Shown: positions 24,942 through 33,136 of the stretch, piece after piece
How the letters are laid out: each line of letters begins with the position of its first letter
Numbering within the stretch: position 1 is the first letter of the stretch
Assembly (NCBI RefSeq): GCF_900129305.1
Contig: NZ_FQVB01000040.1
Location: forward strand, 1-33,136
DNA length: 33,136 nucleotides
Source of the DNA: Desulfacinum infernum DSM 9756
GTDB lineage: Bacteria > Desulfobacterota > Syntrophobacteria > Syntrophobacterales > DSM-9756
Direction: 5' to 3'
Made by a program: the position numbers and the translations under genes
The notes under the pieces: generated by a model
Told to the model about the DNA's origin: nothing
What the model saw: the letters and a program-made list of their open reading frames with translations, nothing else
Database searches by the model: none

Positions 24942-26153
24942 CTATTCTTCCCGCGGCTCGATGATCAGCGAGTCCGCCACGAGCTCCCAGAGGTATTTCA
25001 CCTCCACATCCATAAAATCGTACTCTTTGCGCAAACTCTTCATGATCTGATCGCGGCAGTTGTGGCACGGGGCGATGAGCAGCTTGGCGCCCGTGTCCTT
25101 GATCTGCTTGGCCTTCACCCGGCCGTAAAAGATGCGCTCTTCCACGTAGGGAGCGGCCCATGCGCCGCCGCCGGCGCCGCAGCAGAAGTTGTTGGCCCGG
25201 TTGGGGTACATGTCCACGAAGTTTTCGCAGCACTGCTGCACCACCCAGCGGGGCTCCTCGTAGTAGCCGTGGCCGAAGGCCCGTTCGCTCTTGCGGCCGT
25301 AGTTGCACGGATCGTGGTAGGTGGTCAGTTCGTGGTGGATGGATTTGTCCACCTTGATCCGGCCTTCTTCCAGGTACTGCTTGAGCAGGTCGTGCACGCT
25401 GACGAACTTGACACCCTCATCGGCAAACCATTGTTGCAGACCAAGCCTGGTCGCATAGTAGGCGTGGCCTCATTCCGGTAAGACAAGGTACTCGCACTCG
25501 AGCTCCTTGTAGTTCTGGACCAGGCGGCCCACGATTTCCTTCATGGCGGCGTCGTCCCCGGTAAAAAGACCCCAGTTGACGCCTTCCCAGTTCTTGGAAG
25601 CCACGGTCCACGATTCCCCGGCGGCATAGAGAATCCGCCACCAGAACATCATGTCTTCCGGCTCCGCGAAGGGCTCCTTGGAGTTGATGGTAAACAGATA
25701 CTTGGCGCCCTTCTTGTCGACAGGCACCTCGAAGCCGGGAAGTTCTTCAGCCAATTCCGCGCCCAAGTCCTCCAGGAGGAACTTGAAGTCCTCTTCCGGA
25801 ATGCCCACGTTGTTTCCGGTCTTAAGGCACATCTCCACGCCCTTGTGGAGGACGCCGGGCACCTTGTCCCGATCCCGCATGGCACGCGCGGAGCGAAGAA
25901 GCTTGAGCAGGTCGATGTTCATGGGGCAGGCGTGTTCGCAGCGACCGCAAAGCGTACACACCCAGGGAAACTTGGAATCCACAATCTCCTGGTCGAGCCC
26001 CAGGACGGCCAGCCGAACGACCTTGCGCACATCCAGGCCGTCCACGCCCGTAACGGGGCAGCCTCCGGCGCACGTGCCGCAGGTCAGGCACAGCTCGGCG
26101 TATTGGCCCGCCAGCTTGCGCCTTTCTCGTTTGGACAACAGCAAAGGCTCCAT
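24942..26153 (-). CDS. HdrC/HdrB-type iron-sulfur protein with a predicted selenocysteine (in-frame TGA at 25470-25472)
   Basis: The 403-residue frame is open except for one TGA, codon 228. The N-terminus has two [4Fe-4S] motifs, CLTCGTCAGGCPVTG and CTLCGRCEHACPMN (HdrC-like). The C-terminus is an HdrB/CCG domain with HDPCNYGR, NNFCCGAGGG and APCHNCRDQ. Around the TGA the protein reads YLVLPE-x-GHAYYATRLG, where related Hdr-like proteins have a Cys in the same E-C-G-H motif. A hairpin with loop GGCT starts 22 nt after TGA, within the bacterial SECIS spacing. I therefore read TGA as selenocysteine. The protein would carry electrons to a disulfide or thiol. GGGGAGAG precedes the ATG. A nonsense mutation remains possible. 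Confidence 0.8.
25435..25472 (-). promoter_or_regulatory. Putative bacterial SECIS element with UGA codon
   Basis: On the minus strand TGA is followed by 22 nt and then the loop GGCT. The loop is closed by TGCGACCA pairing with TGGTC(T)GCA: eight base pairs with a single bulged T on the 3' arm. A guanine in the first positions of the apical loop and a 16-37 nt distance from UGA are known needs of bacterial SECIS. The bulge is on the 3' side, unlike the 5' bulged U of the E. coli fdhF element, so SelB fit is uncertain. Confidence 0.65.
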
Positions 26154-26259
26154 AATTCTCTCCCCTGACTTGGTTCCCGTTAGACAACCACCGATCTTTC
26201 CTAACACAAGAGCCGTTCTCTTAAAAGATATTTTTCTCAAGCCCCGGAGCCGCCTCCCG

Positions 26260-27132
26260 CTAATACTCGTTGGGCAGTCGGGACAGCTTCTCCATGGTGA
26301 AGACGGGTCCGTCCTTGCAGACATATTCCGTGCCGATGTTGCACCGCCCGCACATGCCGATGCCGCACTTCATGCGCATCTCCAGGCTGGTGATGATCCG
26401 CTCGGGCGGAAAGCCCAAATCGGCCAGCACCGGCAGGGTGAACTTGATCATGATGGGCGGGCCGCACACGATGGCGTAGGCATTCTCGGAACTGGGGGCC
26501 TTTTCCTTGGTGATGGCAGGAACAAAGCCCACGTTGTACTTCCATTGGGGATCGTCCGTGGCGTCCACGGTCAGATGCATGGTGATGTCGTCGCGCCTTT
26601 CCCAGGCCACCAACTCCTCTTTGTAAAGAAGCATGCCGGGATTGCGGGCGCCGTAGACCACGGTGATGTCTCCGTAGTCTCCCCGGTGAGCCGGATCCAG
26701 CATCCAGACGATAGAGGAGCGAAGGGTGGTGAAAGCGAAGCCGCCTCCGATGATGACCACGTTCTTTCCCTTCATCTCCTCCCAAGGGTACCAATTACCC
26801 AAAGGCCCCCGGACTCCCATCACGTCGCCCGGTTTCATGTTGTGCAGATAGGTGGTCACCTTGCCCACCCGGTTGACGGTGAACATGATGAAACCCTTTT
26901 CCGTGGGCGACGAGGCGATCCCGATGGGCACCTCGCCCTGGCCCGCCACCGAAAGCTCGGCAAACTGGCCGGGAATGTAGGAAAAGGCCGCTTCGTCCTC
27001 GGATTTCAGGAAGACCAGCTTGAAGGTCTTCAGGTTCCGGTCTTCCGTTTCCGTTATGATCTCCTGGATCCGGACGGGGTATGGCAGGTAGGGATTCTTC
27101 ACGTCAGTCCTCCGGAACGTTTCGCTGCTCAC
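26260..27132 (-). CDS. FloxA-like FAD/NAD(P)-binding electron-transfer subunit
   Basis: The 290-residue protein is like the ferredoxin-NADP reductase and dihydroorotate dehydrogenase electron-transfer group. An FAD-binding barrel (IPGQFAELSVAGQGEVPIGI, then GDVMGVRGPLGNWYP) comes first, then a nucleotide-binding domain with NVVIIGGGFAFTTLRS and YAIVCGPPIM. A cysteine cluster, CGIGMCGRCNIGTEYVC, would bind [2Fe-2S] near residues 255-275. It would exchange electrons between NAD(P)H and the Hdr complex. The start is 16 bases after the preceding gene. It corresponds to FloxA of Desulfovibrio-type Flox-Hdr complexes by gene order and fold, an assignment made from memory of the family. Confidence 0.88.
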   Translation of the reverse strand: MSSETFRRTDVKNPYLPYPVRIQEIITETEDRNLKTFKLVFLKSEDEAAFSYIPGQFAELSVAGQGEVPIGIASSPTEKGFIMFTVNRVGKVTTYLHNMKPGDVMGVRGPLGNWYPWEEMKGKNVVIIGGGFAFTTLRSSIVWMLDPAHRGDYGDITVVYGARNPGMLLYKEELVAWERRDDITMHLTVDATDDPQWKYNVGFVPAITKEKAPSSENAYAIVCGPPIMIKFTLPVLADLGFPPERIITSLEMRMKCGIGMCGRCNIGTEYVCKDGPVFTMEKLSRLPNEY

Positions 27133-27148
27133 AGCGGATCTCTCTTCA

Positions 27149-28201
27149 TCAGGTCGGGCACACGCAGGAGGCGCTCATCATGGCCACCACCCGACGGATG
27201 TCGATGTTGACGGGACAATACTGCACGCAGCGCCCACAGCCCACGCAGGCCGGCCCGTCGCCGTACTTGTCCACGTAGTACTTGAACTTGTGCATGAAGC
27301 GCTGGCGCACCCTTTGGAGCTTCTGATTGCGCGGGTTGTGGCCCGACCCGTGCAACGTGAAAAGAGGGAACATGCACGAATCCCACAGGCGCAGGCGTAC
27401 CCCCTCCTCCCCATGCACTTCGTCCTGGATGTCGAAGCACCAGCAGGTGGGGCACAGGTAGGTGCAGGTGCCGCAGTTGATGCACGCGAACTGGACTTCC
27501 TCCCAGAACTCAGCGCTGAAAAGTTCCGTCTGCGGCTTGTCCTTGATGGGCTCGGTGACGAAGGGCTTGGAGATCTTCCGGGCGGCCTCTTCGGCGATGC
27601 CTTCCGCCTTCTGCATCCGTTCGTCCGTGGCGGCCTCGGCTTGCGGCGCGTCCCGAAGCAGGGCCTCGCCCTTTTCCGTTACGGCCTTTAGCAGGTAACC
27701 GTCTTCCAGCTCGGTCATCAACACATCCAGCGCGGTTTCATCGAAGGGGCCGGTGCCCACGGCGGTGCAGAAGCACGAGCGACAGGGACGGGAGCATCCC
27801 AGCCCCACCAGCACCGTGGCCTCACGGCGCGCCTCCCACCACGGGTCGCGGTAGGTGTCGGTCAGGAAGTTCACATCCACCAAGCGAAAGGCCTTGGCAT
27901 CGCAGGGGCGGATCCCCAGAACCAGCCGCTTGTCAGCGGATCTCGGCAGTTCTTTGAGAATCCCCGCTTCCGGATCGTCCTTTTTGAGGGAGAAGGCGAA
28001 CATGGCATCCGAATGGGGATGCACCAGATCTTTGGGTGACAACCGGCTGTTCTGGTAAGACAGATCCAGGTCCGCCGCCTTCTTCAAGGGGCGAAACCGG
28101 TGCGCTTCCCCCTCCTTGACCGGCCCCAGCACCGTTGCACCGTCCATGAGCCGGCCCACCAGGTTCGGCAGGTTGTCCTTGGTCACGAATATCTTCAACA
28201 T
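27149..28201 (-). CDS. FloxB-like 4Fe-4S dicluster subunit
   Basis: The 350-residue protein resembles the beta subunit of sulfhydrogenases and anaerobic sulfite reductase A. An N-terminal domain with LGIRPCDAKAFRLVD and LGCSRPCRSCFC precedes two C-terminal cluster motifs, CINCGTCTYLCPTCWC and CVGCGRCVQYCPVNID. It would pass electrons between the flavin subunit and the Hdr core. I chose the ATG at 28201, with AAAGG 8 bases upstream; an ATG two codons earlier is also possible. The gap to the previous gene is 79 bases and holds no clear signal. Confidence 0.86.
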   Translation of the reverse strand: MLKIFVTKDNLPNLVGRLMDGATVLGPVKEGEAHRFRPLKKAADLDLSYQNSRLSPKDLVHPHSDAMFAFSLKKDDPEAGILKELPRSADKRLVLGIRPCDAKAFRLVDVNFLTDTYRDPWWEARREATVLVGLGCSRPCRSCFCTAVGTGPFDETALDVLMTELEDGYLLKAVTEKGEALLRDAPQAEAATDERMQKAEGIAEEAARKISKPFVTEPIKDKPQTELFSAEFWEEVQFACINCGTCTYLCPTCWCFDIQDEVHGEEGVRLRLWDSCMFPLFTLHGSGHNPRNQKLQRVRQRFMHKFKYYVDKYGDGPACVGCGRCVQYCPVNIDIRRVVAMMSASCVCPT

Positions 28202-28280
28202 GGGCATGTCCTTTGTCGCTTCCACGGTCGCTCACTCATCCAACCACCAGGTCTTTTCATCGAAAAAGGGTCCGCGGGCC

Positions 28281-29231
28281 CTACCTGATGAAATCCTGGG
28301 GATCGTCGGGCCGGTAGGTATCCAGCGGCGGGCGCTCCTCCAGCATCACGCCCACTTCGTAGCCGAAGAGTTCCTTCACGTCCTTTTCCAGCTTCTTGGT
28401 GAACTGGCGGACCTTGATGTCCATGGGGCACGCCCGTTCACAGGCGCCGCAGTCCGTGCAGCGGCCGGCCATGTGGTAGGCGCGCAGGAAATGGAAGGTG
28501 CGCGTATCCGTGGGATCCAACGATTTGCCCACCCATTGGGGCCGGGATTCGTCCACGAAGCAGGTGGGGCAGTAGCACTGGGGGCAAGCGTTTCGGCAGG
28601 CATAACACCGGATGCACGGCGCGATGAGCTCTTCGAAATAGGTCCACCGCTCCTCCACCGTCATGGCCTCGATACGCCGCACGTCTTCGTAGCGGTCCAC
28701 ATCCTTTTGCTCTTCCACCGGATCGCCCAGGAGCTCGTCGTAGATCACCGGGTTCCGGTGAATGCAGATCTTGCAATTGTCCTGGAGCACGTCCTTTCGA
28801 GGGAAAACCTGCTCAAAGCCGTCCCCGGAGACGGTCACGTCCGCTTCCGTCTCTTCCACCTGGAGGGGCTCCCTGCCGTCCAGAGCCTTCAGGATCGCCC
28901 GTCGGTTCAGCATCCCTTTGCACGGGATCCCCAGGATATAAAGCTGATCTCTTGCGATCTGGTTTTCCTGGATGTGGACCACGATGTTTCGCGAATCGCA
29001 CCCCTTGGCCACCACCGCCACCCGGTCCTTGCGCTTGGTCAGGTAATTGGCCAGGTTCACCCCGCAATTGCCGTCCCAGACCAGCTGATCCACCTGGTCG
29101 GCGTGGCGGACGAAGACCGGTTCGTTCATCAGGGGCAGGGTCCCCCTGCGGAACCCGATGACCCCGTCCACCTTCTTTTCGGCCAGAAGGCGCCGGGCCG
29201 CTTCCCGAATCTTTTCCGTGTATGCGTGCAT
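28281..29231 (-). CDS. FloxC-like 4Fe-4S protein
   Basis: The 316-residue protein has an N-terminal domain like that of F420-reducing hydrogenase beta-type proteins (VVAKGCDSRNIVVHIQENQI and ILGIPCKGML). Next come cysteine clusters NCKICIHRNP and CIRCYACRNACPQCYC, and a C-terminal CTDCGACERACPMDIKVRQF. Several [4Fe-4S] clusters are therefore likely. It is a cytoplasmic electron-transfer subunit of the Hdr/Flox complex. The ATG directly follows the TAG of the MvhD-like gene, so translation is coupled. No nucleotide-binding motif is seen. Confidence 0.85.
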   Translation of the reverse strand: MHAYTEKIREAARRLLAEKKVDGVIGFRRGTLPLMNEPVFVRHADQVDQLVWDGNCGVNLANYLTKRKDRVAVVAKGCDSRNIVVHIQENQIARDQLYILGIPCKGMLNRRAILKALDGREPLQVEETEADVTVSGDGFEQVFPRKDVLQDNCKICIHRNPVIYDELLGDPVEEQKDVDRYEDVRRIEAMTVEERWTYFEELIAPCIRCYACRNACPQCYCPTCFVDESRPQWVGKSLDPTDTRTFHFLRAYHMAGRCTDCGACERACPMDIKVRQFTKKLEKDVKELFGYEVGVMLEERPPLDTYRPDDPQDFIR

Positions 29232-29708
29232 CTACACCACCTCAGCTTGAATTTCCGCCGTTGACTCGCCCCACACGGAGTCCCATTGCGGCAGGGTCTT
29301 GATGAAATGCCGGGCCGGGCCGGCGTCGCGAACCGTTTCCACCACTTCCCGGGCCACCTGAGCGAACTTGGACGCCTCCGCCGACGAAATCCACGAAAAA
29401 TGGAGCCGCCGCGGGTCGATCCCCGTGTGTTCCAGCAGGCTCTTGAGCAGGGCGAACTTGCGCCGCGCGTAGTAGTTGCCTTCGATATAGTGGCAGTCGC
29501 CGGGATGGCATCCTGAGACCCACACGCCGTCGGCCCCGTGCCGGAAGGCCGCCAGGATGAATTTCGGGTTGATCCGCCCGCTGCAAGGCACGCGAATCAC
29601 CCGGATGTTGACGGGGTACTGGAGGCGGCTCACGCCCGCCAGGTCGGCAGCCCCGTAAGAGCACCAGTTACAGAGAAAAGCGACGATCTTCGGTTCCCAT
29701 TGACTCAT
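29232..29708 (-). CDS. mvhD: MvhD-like (FloxD-type) iron-sulfur subunit
   Basis: The 158-residue protein has FLCNWCSYGAADLAGVSRL, then RVPCSGRINPKFILAAF and WVSGCHPGDCHYIEGNYYA. These are the hallmarks of MvhD, the small [2Fe-2S] protein that links hydrogenase or flavin subunits to HdrA. I chose the ATG at 29708, with GGGAG 8 bases upstream, because the earlier in-frame start lies in a proline- and glycine-rich leader. It stands directly after the HdrA-type gene, which fits the physical contact known for MvhD and HdrA. Confidence 0.93.
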   Translation of the reverse strand: MSQWEPKIVAFLCNWCSYGAADLAGVSRLQYPVNIRVIRVPCSGRINPKFILAAFRHGADGVWVSGCHPGDCHYIEGNYYARRKFALLKSLLEHTGIDPRRLHFSWISSAEASKFAQVAREVVETVRDAGPARHFIKTLPQWDSVWGESTAEIQAEVV

Positions 29709-29784
29709 CGAATCGACTCCCGGGGAGCCCGGGCCCGGGGCCCGGCCCCCCATTTCCTCAGTCATCGTTGGCCACTCATCCTGC

Positions 29785-32700
29785 CTACAGGCTGTCGATC
29801 ATGGAAAAGATCTGGGCGTCGTCGAAGCCCTGGAGCCGGATGGCTCCCGATCGGCAGGACGCCACGCACAGGCCGCATCCCTTGCAAAGGGCCGGATTGA
29901 TTTCCGCCACCCCCCGTTCGTTGAACCGCGGCGCGGAATAGGGGCAGATGTTCACGCACGTTCCGCACGCGCTGCAGAGCATGGGGTTGGTCCGGGCCAC
30001 GGTGCCAGGGAACTGGATGCTTTCCCGGGCCAGGATGGTGGCGGCGCGCGCCGCGGCCGCCTGGGCCTGGGCGATGCTCTCGTCCAGCGGCTTGGGATAG
30101 TGGGCCAGGCCGCACAGAAAGACACCGTCGGTGGCGAAATCCACGGGCCGCAGCTTGGCGTGGGCTTCGATCAAGAACCCATCGTCGTTCATGGGCACCT
30201 TGAAGAGTTGCGCCAAGGCTTCGTCGGCATTGGGCTGGATGGCCGTGGCCAGAGTCACCAGATCGGGCGTGAGCACCACGGGCCGCCGCAGCACGTGGTC
30301 GGTGACGGTGACCTGCAGCCGTCCGTCCACCACCTCCACCTTGGGCTTGTCTTCCAGCGAGTAGCGGATGAAGAGCACCCCGGCCTGCCGGGCTTCCTTG
30401 TAAAGCACCTCCCGCTCGCCGTAGCTCCGGATATCCCGGTAGAGTACGTAGACATCGCAGTCGGGGTTGCGCTCCTTGATTTCCAAGGCACTGTGGATCG
30501 TGTGGGTGCAGCAGACCCGGCTGCAATAGGGCCGATCCGGCTCCCGGGATCCCACGCACTGGATGAAGACGGCCGACCGGGCCGAACGGATGACGGGATC
30601 GTCCTGGCGGAGTTTCCGGTCCAGCTCCAGGTGCGTGTGCACCCTGGGATCACTGCCGTAAAGGTACTCCGAAGGCTTGTACTCCCGTCCGCCCGTGGCG
30701 ATGATCGCCACGCCGTGCTCCACTTGGACGGGTTCCGCACCGTTTTGGATCACGGACTTGAAGTTGCCCACGAACCCGTCCACCTGGGCCACACGGCTGT
30801 TCAGGTGCACGGTGATGTTTTCGTGGGCCTCGATCCGCTCCCGAAGCTTCGCCAGGAATTGGGTTACGTCTTCGCCCCGCCAGGTGCTGTTGAGATGGAG
30901 GGCTTGACCGCCCAGGCGATCCTCCCTTTCCACCAGGTCCACCGGATAGCCCTGCTCGGCCAGGCTCAAGGCGACCGTCATGCCCGCCACGCCGCCGCCG
31001 ATGACCAGCGCCCGGCGCGTGACGGAAAGCTCCGGCTCCTGAAGGGGCTCCAGTAGGGCCACCTTGGCCACCGCCATGCGCACCAGGTCCTTGGCCTTTT
31101 CCGTGGCCGTGGCCGGATCCATGCCGTGCACCCAGGAATCCTGATTGCGGATGTTGGCCATCTCGAAAAGATACTTGTTGAGGCCCGCGTCCATGAGCGT
31201 TTCCTGGAAAAGCGGCTCATGGGTCCTCGGGGTGCACGCGGCCACCACGATCCGGTTCAGGTTGTGCTCCCGGATGGCCTCCTTGAGGATCTCCTGGGTG
31301 TCCTGGGAGCAGCTGTAGAGGTTGTCCGCCACGTATTCCACGTAGGGCAGCGTCTTGGCGTAGTCGCGCACCGCGGCCACATCCACCACGCCGCTGATGT
31401 TGATGCCGCAGTGGCAGACGAAGACACCCACTCGGGGCGGTTCGCCGAAGACGTTCCGCTGGGCCGGCACCTCTTTCTCCCGTGTGAGGGTTCCCCGGGC
31501 GGCGGCCAGCATCTGACCGGCGGCGGCAGCGGCAGCGGAAGCCTCCATGACGGACTGGGGGATGTCCTTGGGGCCCTGGAAGGCCCCGCACACATAGATC
31601 CCGGGCCGGGAACTGGCCACCGGCTCAAAGGACGAATGCTCGGCAAACAGGTGATCGTTCAACCGCACGTCCAGCCGCTCGGCCAGCCTCTTGGCCTCCT
31701 CGGGCGTCTCCAGCCCCACCGAGAGCACCACCAGGTCGAACACCTCCGAGGTGATCCGACCCTCCTCGTCCACGTAGTGGATCTCCAGATCCCCGCCCGT
31801 TCCGGGCACCTCCTCAATGCTGTGCACCCGAGACCGGACGAACCGCACCCCGTGCTCCTCCTTCGCCCGGTTGTAGTAGCGCTCGAAGTCCTTCCCGTGG
31901 GTGCGCATGTCCATGAAAAAGATCGTCGCCTCCAGGTCCCTTCCCGCATGCTCCTTGGCGATCACCGCCTCCTTGATGGCGTACATGCAGCACACCCCGG
32001 AACAATACGCGTGGTCGCAGTGGTGGATGTCCCGCGAGCCCACGCACTGGAGCCAGGCGATCTTTTTCGGCTCCTTCTCGTCCGAAGGGCGCACCACGTG
32101 GCCCATGGTGGGCCCCGAGGCCGAAAGGAGCCGCTCGAACTCCATGGCCGTCATCACGTTGGCAAGACGGGTGTAGGCGTAGGTGTCGTAGACGGCCGGA
32201 TCGAAGGGCTTGAAGCCCGGAGCGAGAACAATCGCCCCCACCTCCAGCTCCCGTTCCCTGGCCGCATCCTCATGGACCACCGCATCGGCCAGACACGCGT
32301 CCACGCACCGGTAGCACTCGGAACAGACCCCGCAGTCGAGACACCTCGCCGCTTCCCGCCGCACCTGCTCTTCCGTGAACCCCAGCTGCACCTCGTTGAA
32401 GTTCCCCAGCCGCTCTTCGGGCGAAAGCCGGGGCATGCGCTCCCGCGGGATCCGGTCATAGCCTTCCGTGGGCACGTCTTGGACCGGCTCCCAGGTCTTC
32501 TCCCGGCCCTCCCGGAGGTCCTCGCCTTGGATGAAACGGTGGATGGAAACGGCCGCTTCCTTTCCGGCCGCGATGGCCTCGATCACCGTGGCCGGACCCG
32601 TCACCGCATCGCCTCCCGCGAAGATGTCCGGATCGTCCGACTGGAGCGTCACCGGATCCACCTGGAGGGTCCGCCAGTCGCTCAGGCTGCAGGCGCATTC

Positions 32701-33136
32701 CGGGGTGAGGCACGCCCAGTCCGATTCCTGCCCGATGGCCGGGATCACCGCGTCCACTTCCATTATGAAGTTGGACCCTTCCACGGGCACGGGGCGGCGC
32801 CGCCCGCTGGCGTCGGGTTCCCCCAGCTCCATGCGCACGCACTCGATGGCCTTCACCTTCCCGTTTTCCCCCAGGATCCGAACCGGATTCACCAGCGTGT
32901 GGATCTCAATGCCCTCCTCGTGGCACTCCTCGATCTCCTCCTCGTTGGCGGGCATCTCCTCCAGGCTTCGCCGGTAGACGATGAAAGGCTTCTTCGATCC
33001 CGTCCGAAGGGCCGTTCGCACGCAGTCCATGGCCACGTTGCCGCCGCCCACCACGGCCACCCGGTCTCCCAGGAAGAGGCGGTTTCCCAGGTTCACTTCC
33101 CTCAGGAAATCCACGCCCGGATAGACCCCTTCCAGG
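29785..33136 (-). CDS. hdrA: Giant GltD-HdrA-HdrA flavoprotein, 5' end outside window
   Basis: The frame is open to the window edge: codons before the GTG at 33114 read LEGVYPG, as inside GltD-like proteins. Visible parts in order are a GltD-type NAD(P)H/FAD domain (VAVVGGGNVAMD, FAGGDAVTGPATV) and a cysteine cluster CLDCGVCSECYRCVDAC (about residue 257). A first HdrA module follows with CVGSRD and YCSGVCC. A second, full HdrA module has CHCGINISG, AACTPRTHEPLF, the FAD motif VIGGGVAGMTVALS and a repeat CVGSRE and YCSRVCC. Two terminal ferredoxin motifs, CSACGTCVNICP and CKGCGLCVASC, end the protein. It is probably the flavin core for electron confurcation or bifurcation. All motif cysteines are encoded as Cys. 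Confidence 0.9.
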   Translation of the reverse strand, partial: LEGVYPGVDFLREVNLGNRLFLGDRVAVVGGGNVAMDCVRTALRTGSKKPFIVYRRSLEEMPANEEEIEECHEEGIEIHTLVNPVRILGENGKVKAIECVRMELGEPDASGRRRPVPVEGSNFIMEVDAVIPAIGQESDWACLTPECACSLSDWRTLQVDPVTLQSDDPDIFAGGDAVTGPATVIEAIAAGKEAAVSIHRFIQGEDLREGREKTWEPVQDVPTEGYDRIPRERMPRLSPEERLGNFNEVQLGFTEEQVRREAARCLDCGVCSECYRCVDACLADAVVHEDAARERELEVGAIVLAPGFKPFDPAVYDTYAYTRLANVMTAMEFERLLSASGPTMGHVVRPSDEKEPKKIAWLQCVGSRDIHHCDHAYCSGVCCMYAIKEAVIAKEHAGRDLEATIFFMDMRTHGKDFERYYNRAKEEHGVRFVRSRVHSIEEVPGTGGDLEIHYVDEEGRITSEVFDLVVLSVGLETPEEAKRLAERLDVRLNDHLFAEHSSFEPVASSRPGIYVCGAFQGPKDIPQSVMEASAAAAAAGQMLAAARGTLTREKEVPAQRNVFGEPPRVGVFVCHCGINISGVVDVAAVRDYAKTLPYVEYVADNLYSCSQDTQEILKEAIREHNLNRIVVAACTPRTHEPLFQETLMDAGLNKYLFEMANIRNQDSWVHGMDPATATEKAKDLVRMAVAKVALLEPLQEPELSVTRRALVIGGGVAGMTVALSLAEQGYPVDLVEREDRLGGQALHLNSTWRGEDVTQFLAKLRERIEAHENITVHLNSRVAQVDGFVGNFKSVIQNGAEPVQVEHGVAIIATGGREYKPSEYLYGSDPRVHTHLELDRKLRQDDPVIRSARSAVFIQCVGSREPDRPYCSRVCCTHTIHSALEIKERNPDCDVYVLYRDIRSYGEREVLYKEARQAGVLFIRYSLEDKPKVEVVDGRLQVTVTDHVLRRPVVLTPDLVTLATAIQPNADEALAQLFKVPMNDDGFLIEAHAKLRPVDFATDGVFLCGLAHYPKPLDESIAQAQAAAARAATILARESIQFPGTVARTNPMLCSACGTCVNICPYSAPRFNERGVAEINPALCKGCGLCVASCRSGAIRLQGFDDAQIFSMIDSL

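Noticed and set aside
24942-25397. A separate 151-residue gene starting at 25397
   Set aside because: Its frame is the same as that of the upstream reading frame, which differs only by one TGA. The sequence between 25397 and 25470 encodes conserved-looking residues, and the GTG start has no ribosome site. It is the C-terminal part of the predicted selenoprotein.

Overview
The window is a GC-rich stretch (visibly above 60 % G+C in the genes) from what is most likely a strictly anaerobic, sulfate-reducing or syntrophic member of the Desulfobacterota (Deltaproteobacteria; Syntrophobacterales-like). The organism call is inference. It rests on the gene set: heterodisulfide-reductase/Flox-type electron transfer, desulfoferrodoxin, rubredoxin with rubrerythrin, many ferritin-like proteins, multihaem cytochromes and ADP-forming acetate-CoA ligase. 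Every gene I can support is on the minus strand, except a transposase fragment at the left edge. The text therefore follows transcription from right to left.

Right (33136-24942): an electron-transfer operon. It encodes a very large GltD-HdrA-HdrA flavoprotein (its 5' end lies outside the window), an MvhD-like subunit, two 4Fe-4S subunits, an FAD/NAD(P)-binding subunit and a fused HdrC/HdrB-type protein. The last gene is interrupted by one in-frame TGA at a position where related proteins carry a Cys-Gly-His motif. A hairpin with an apical GG loop lies 22 nt after the TGA. I read this as a selenocysteine codon, which makes it a 403-residue selenoprotein. A strong terminator follows.

Middle right (24855-19323): an unrecognised 420-residue protein, a YjbQ-family protein, a repeat-filled gap of about 780 bases, ADP-forming acetate-CoA ligase with a clear sigma70-type promoter, and thiol peroxidase with its own promoter.

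Middle (19184-11685): desulfoferrodoxin, ferritin and a second ferritin-like protein. Next come a ZIP metal transporter, an octahaem HAO-like cytochrome and a thioredoxin-fold lipoprotein, then an exported 1-Cys peroxiredoxin, a DsrE-like protein, a zinc ribbon, a flavodoxin and another zinc ribbon.

Middle left (11525-7044): a tightly packed operon of a DUF255/thioredoxin-domain protein, a trihaem cytochrome, a ferritin-like protein and a SagB-type nitroreductase. Left (6800-1): a DUF4177-like small protein, CopZ and CopA copper export, rubredoxin-rubrerythrin, ferredoxin-HEAT protein, and CheW-CheR. The 3' end of cheR runs into AT-rich DNA next to the C-terminal remnant of an IS1634-like transposase.

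Together the genes suggest a locus for oxygen, peroxide, superoxide, iron and copper defence beside central anaerobic electron flow. The gaps between operons hold several families of short palindromic repeats. One family begins at or next to the stop codons of at least four genes.
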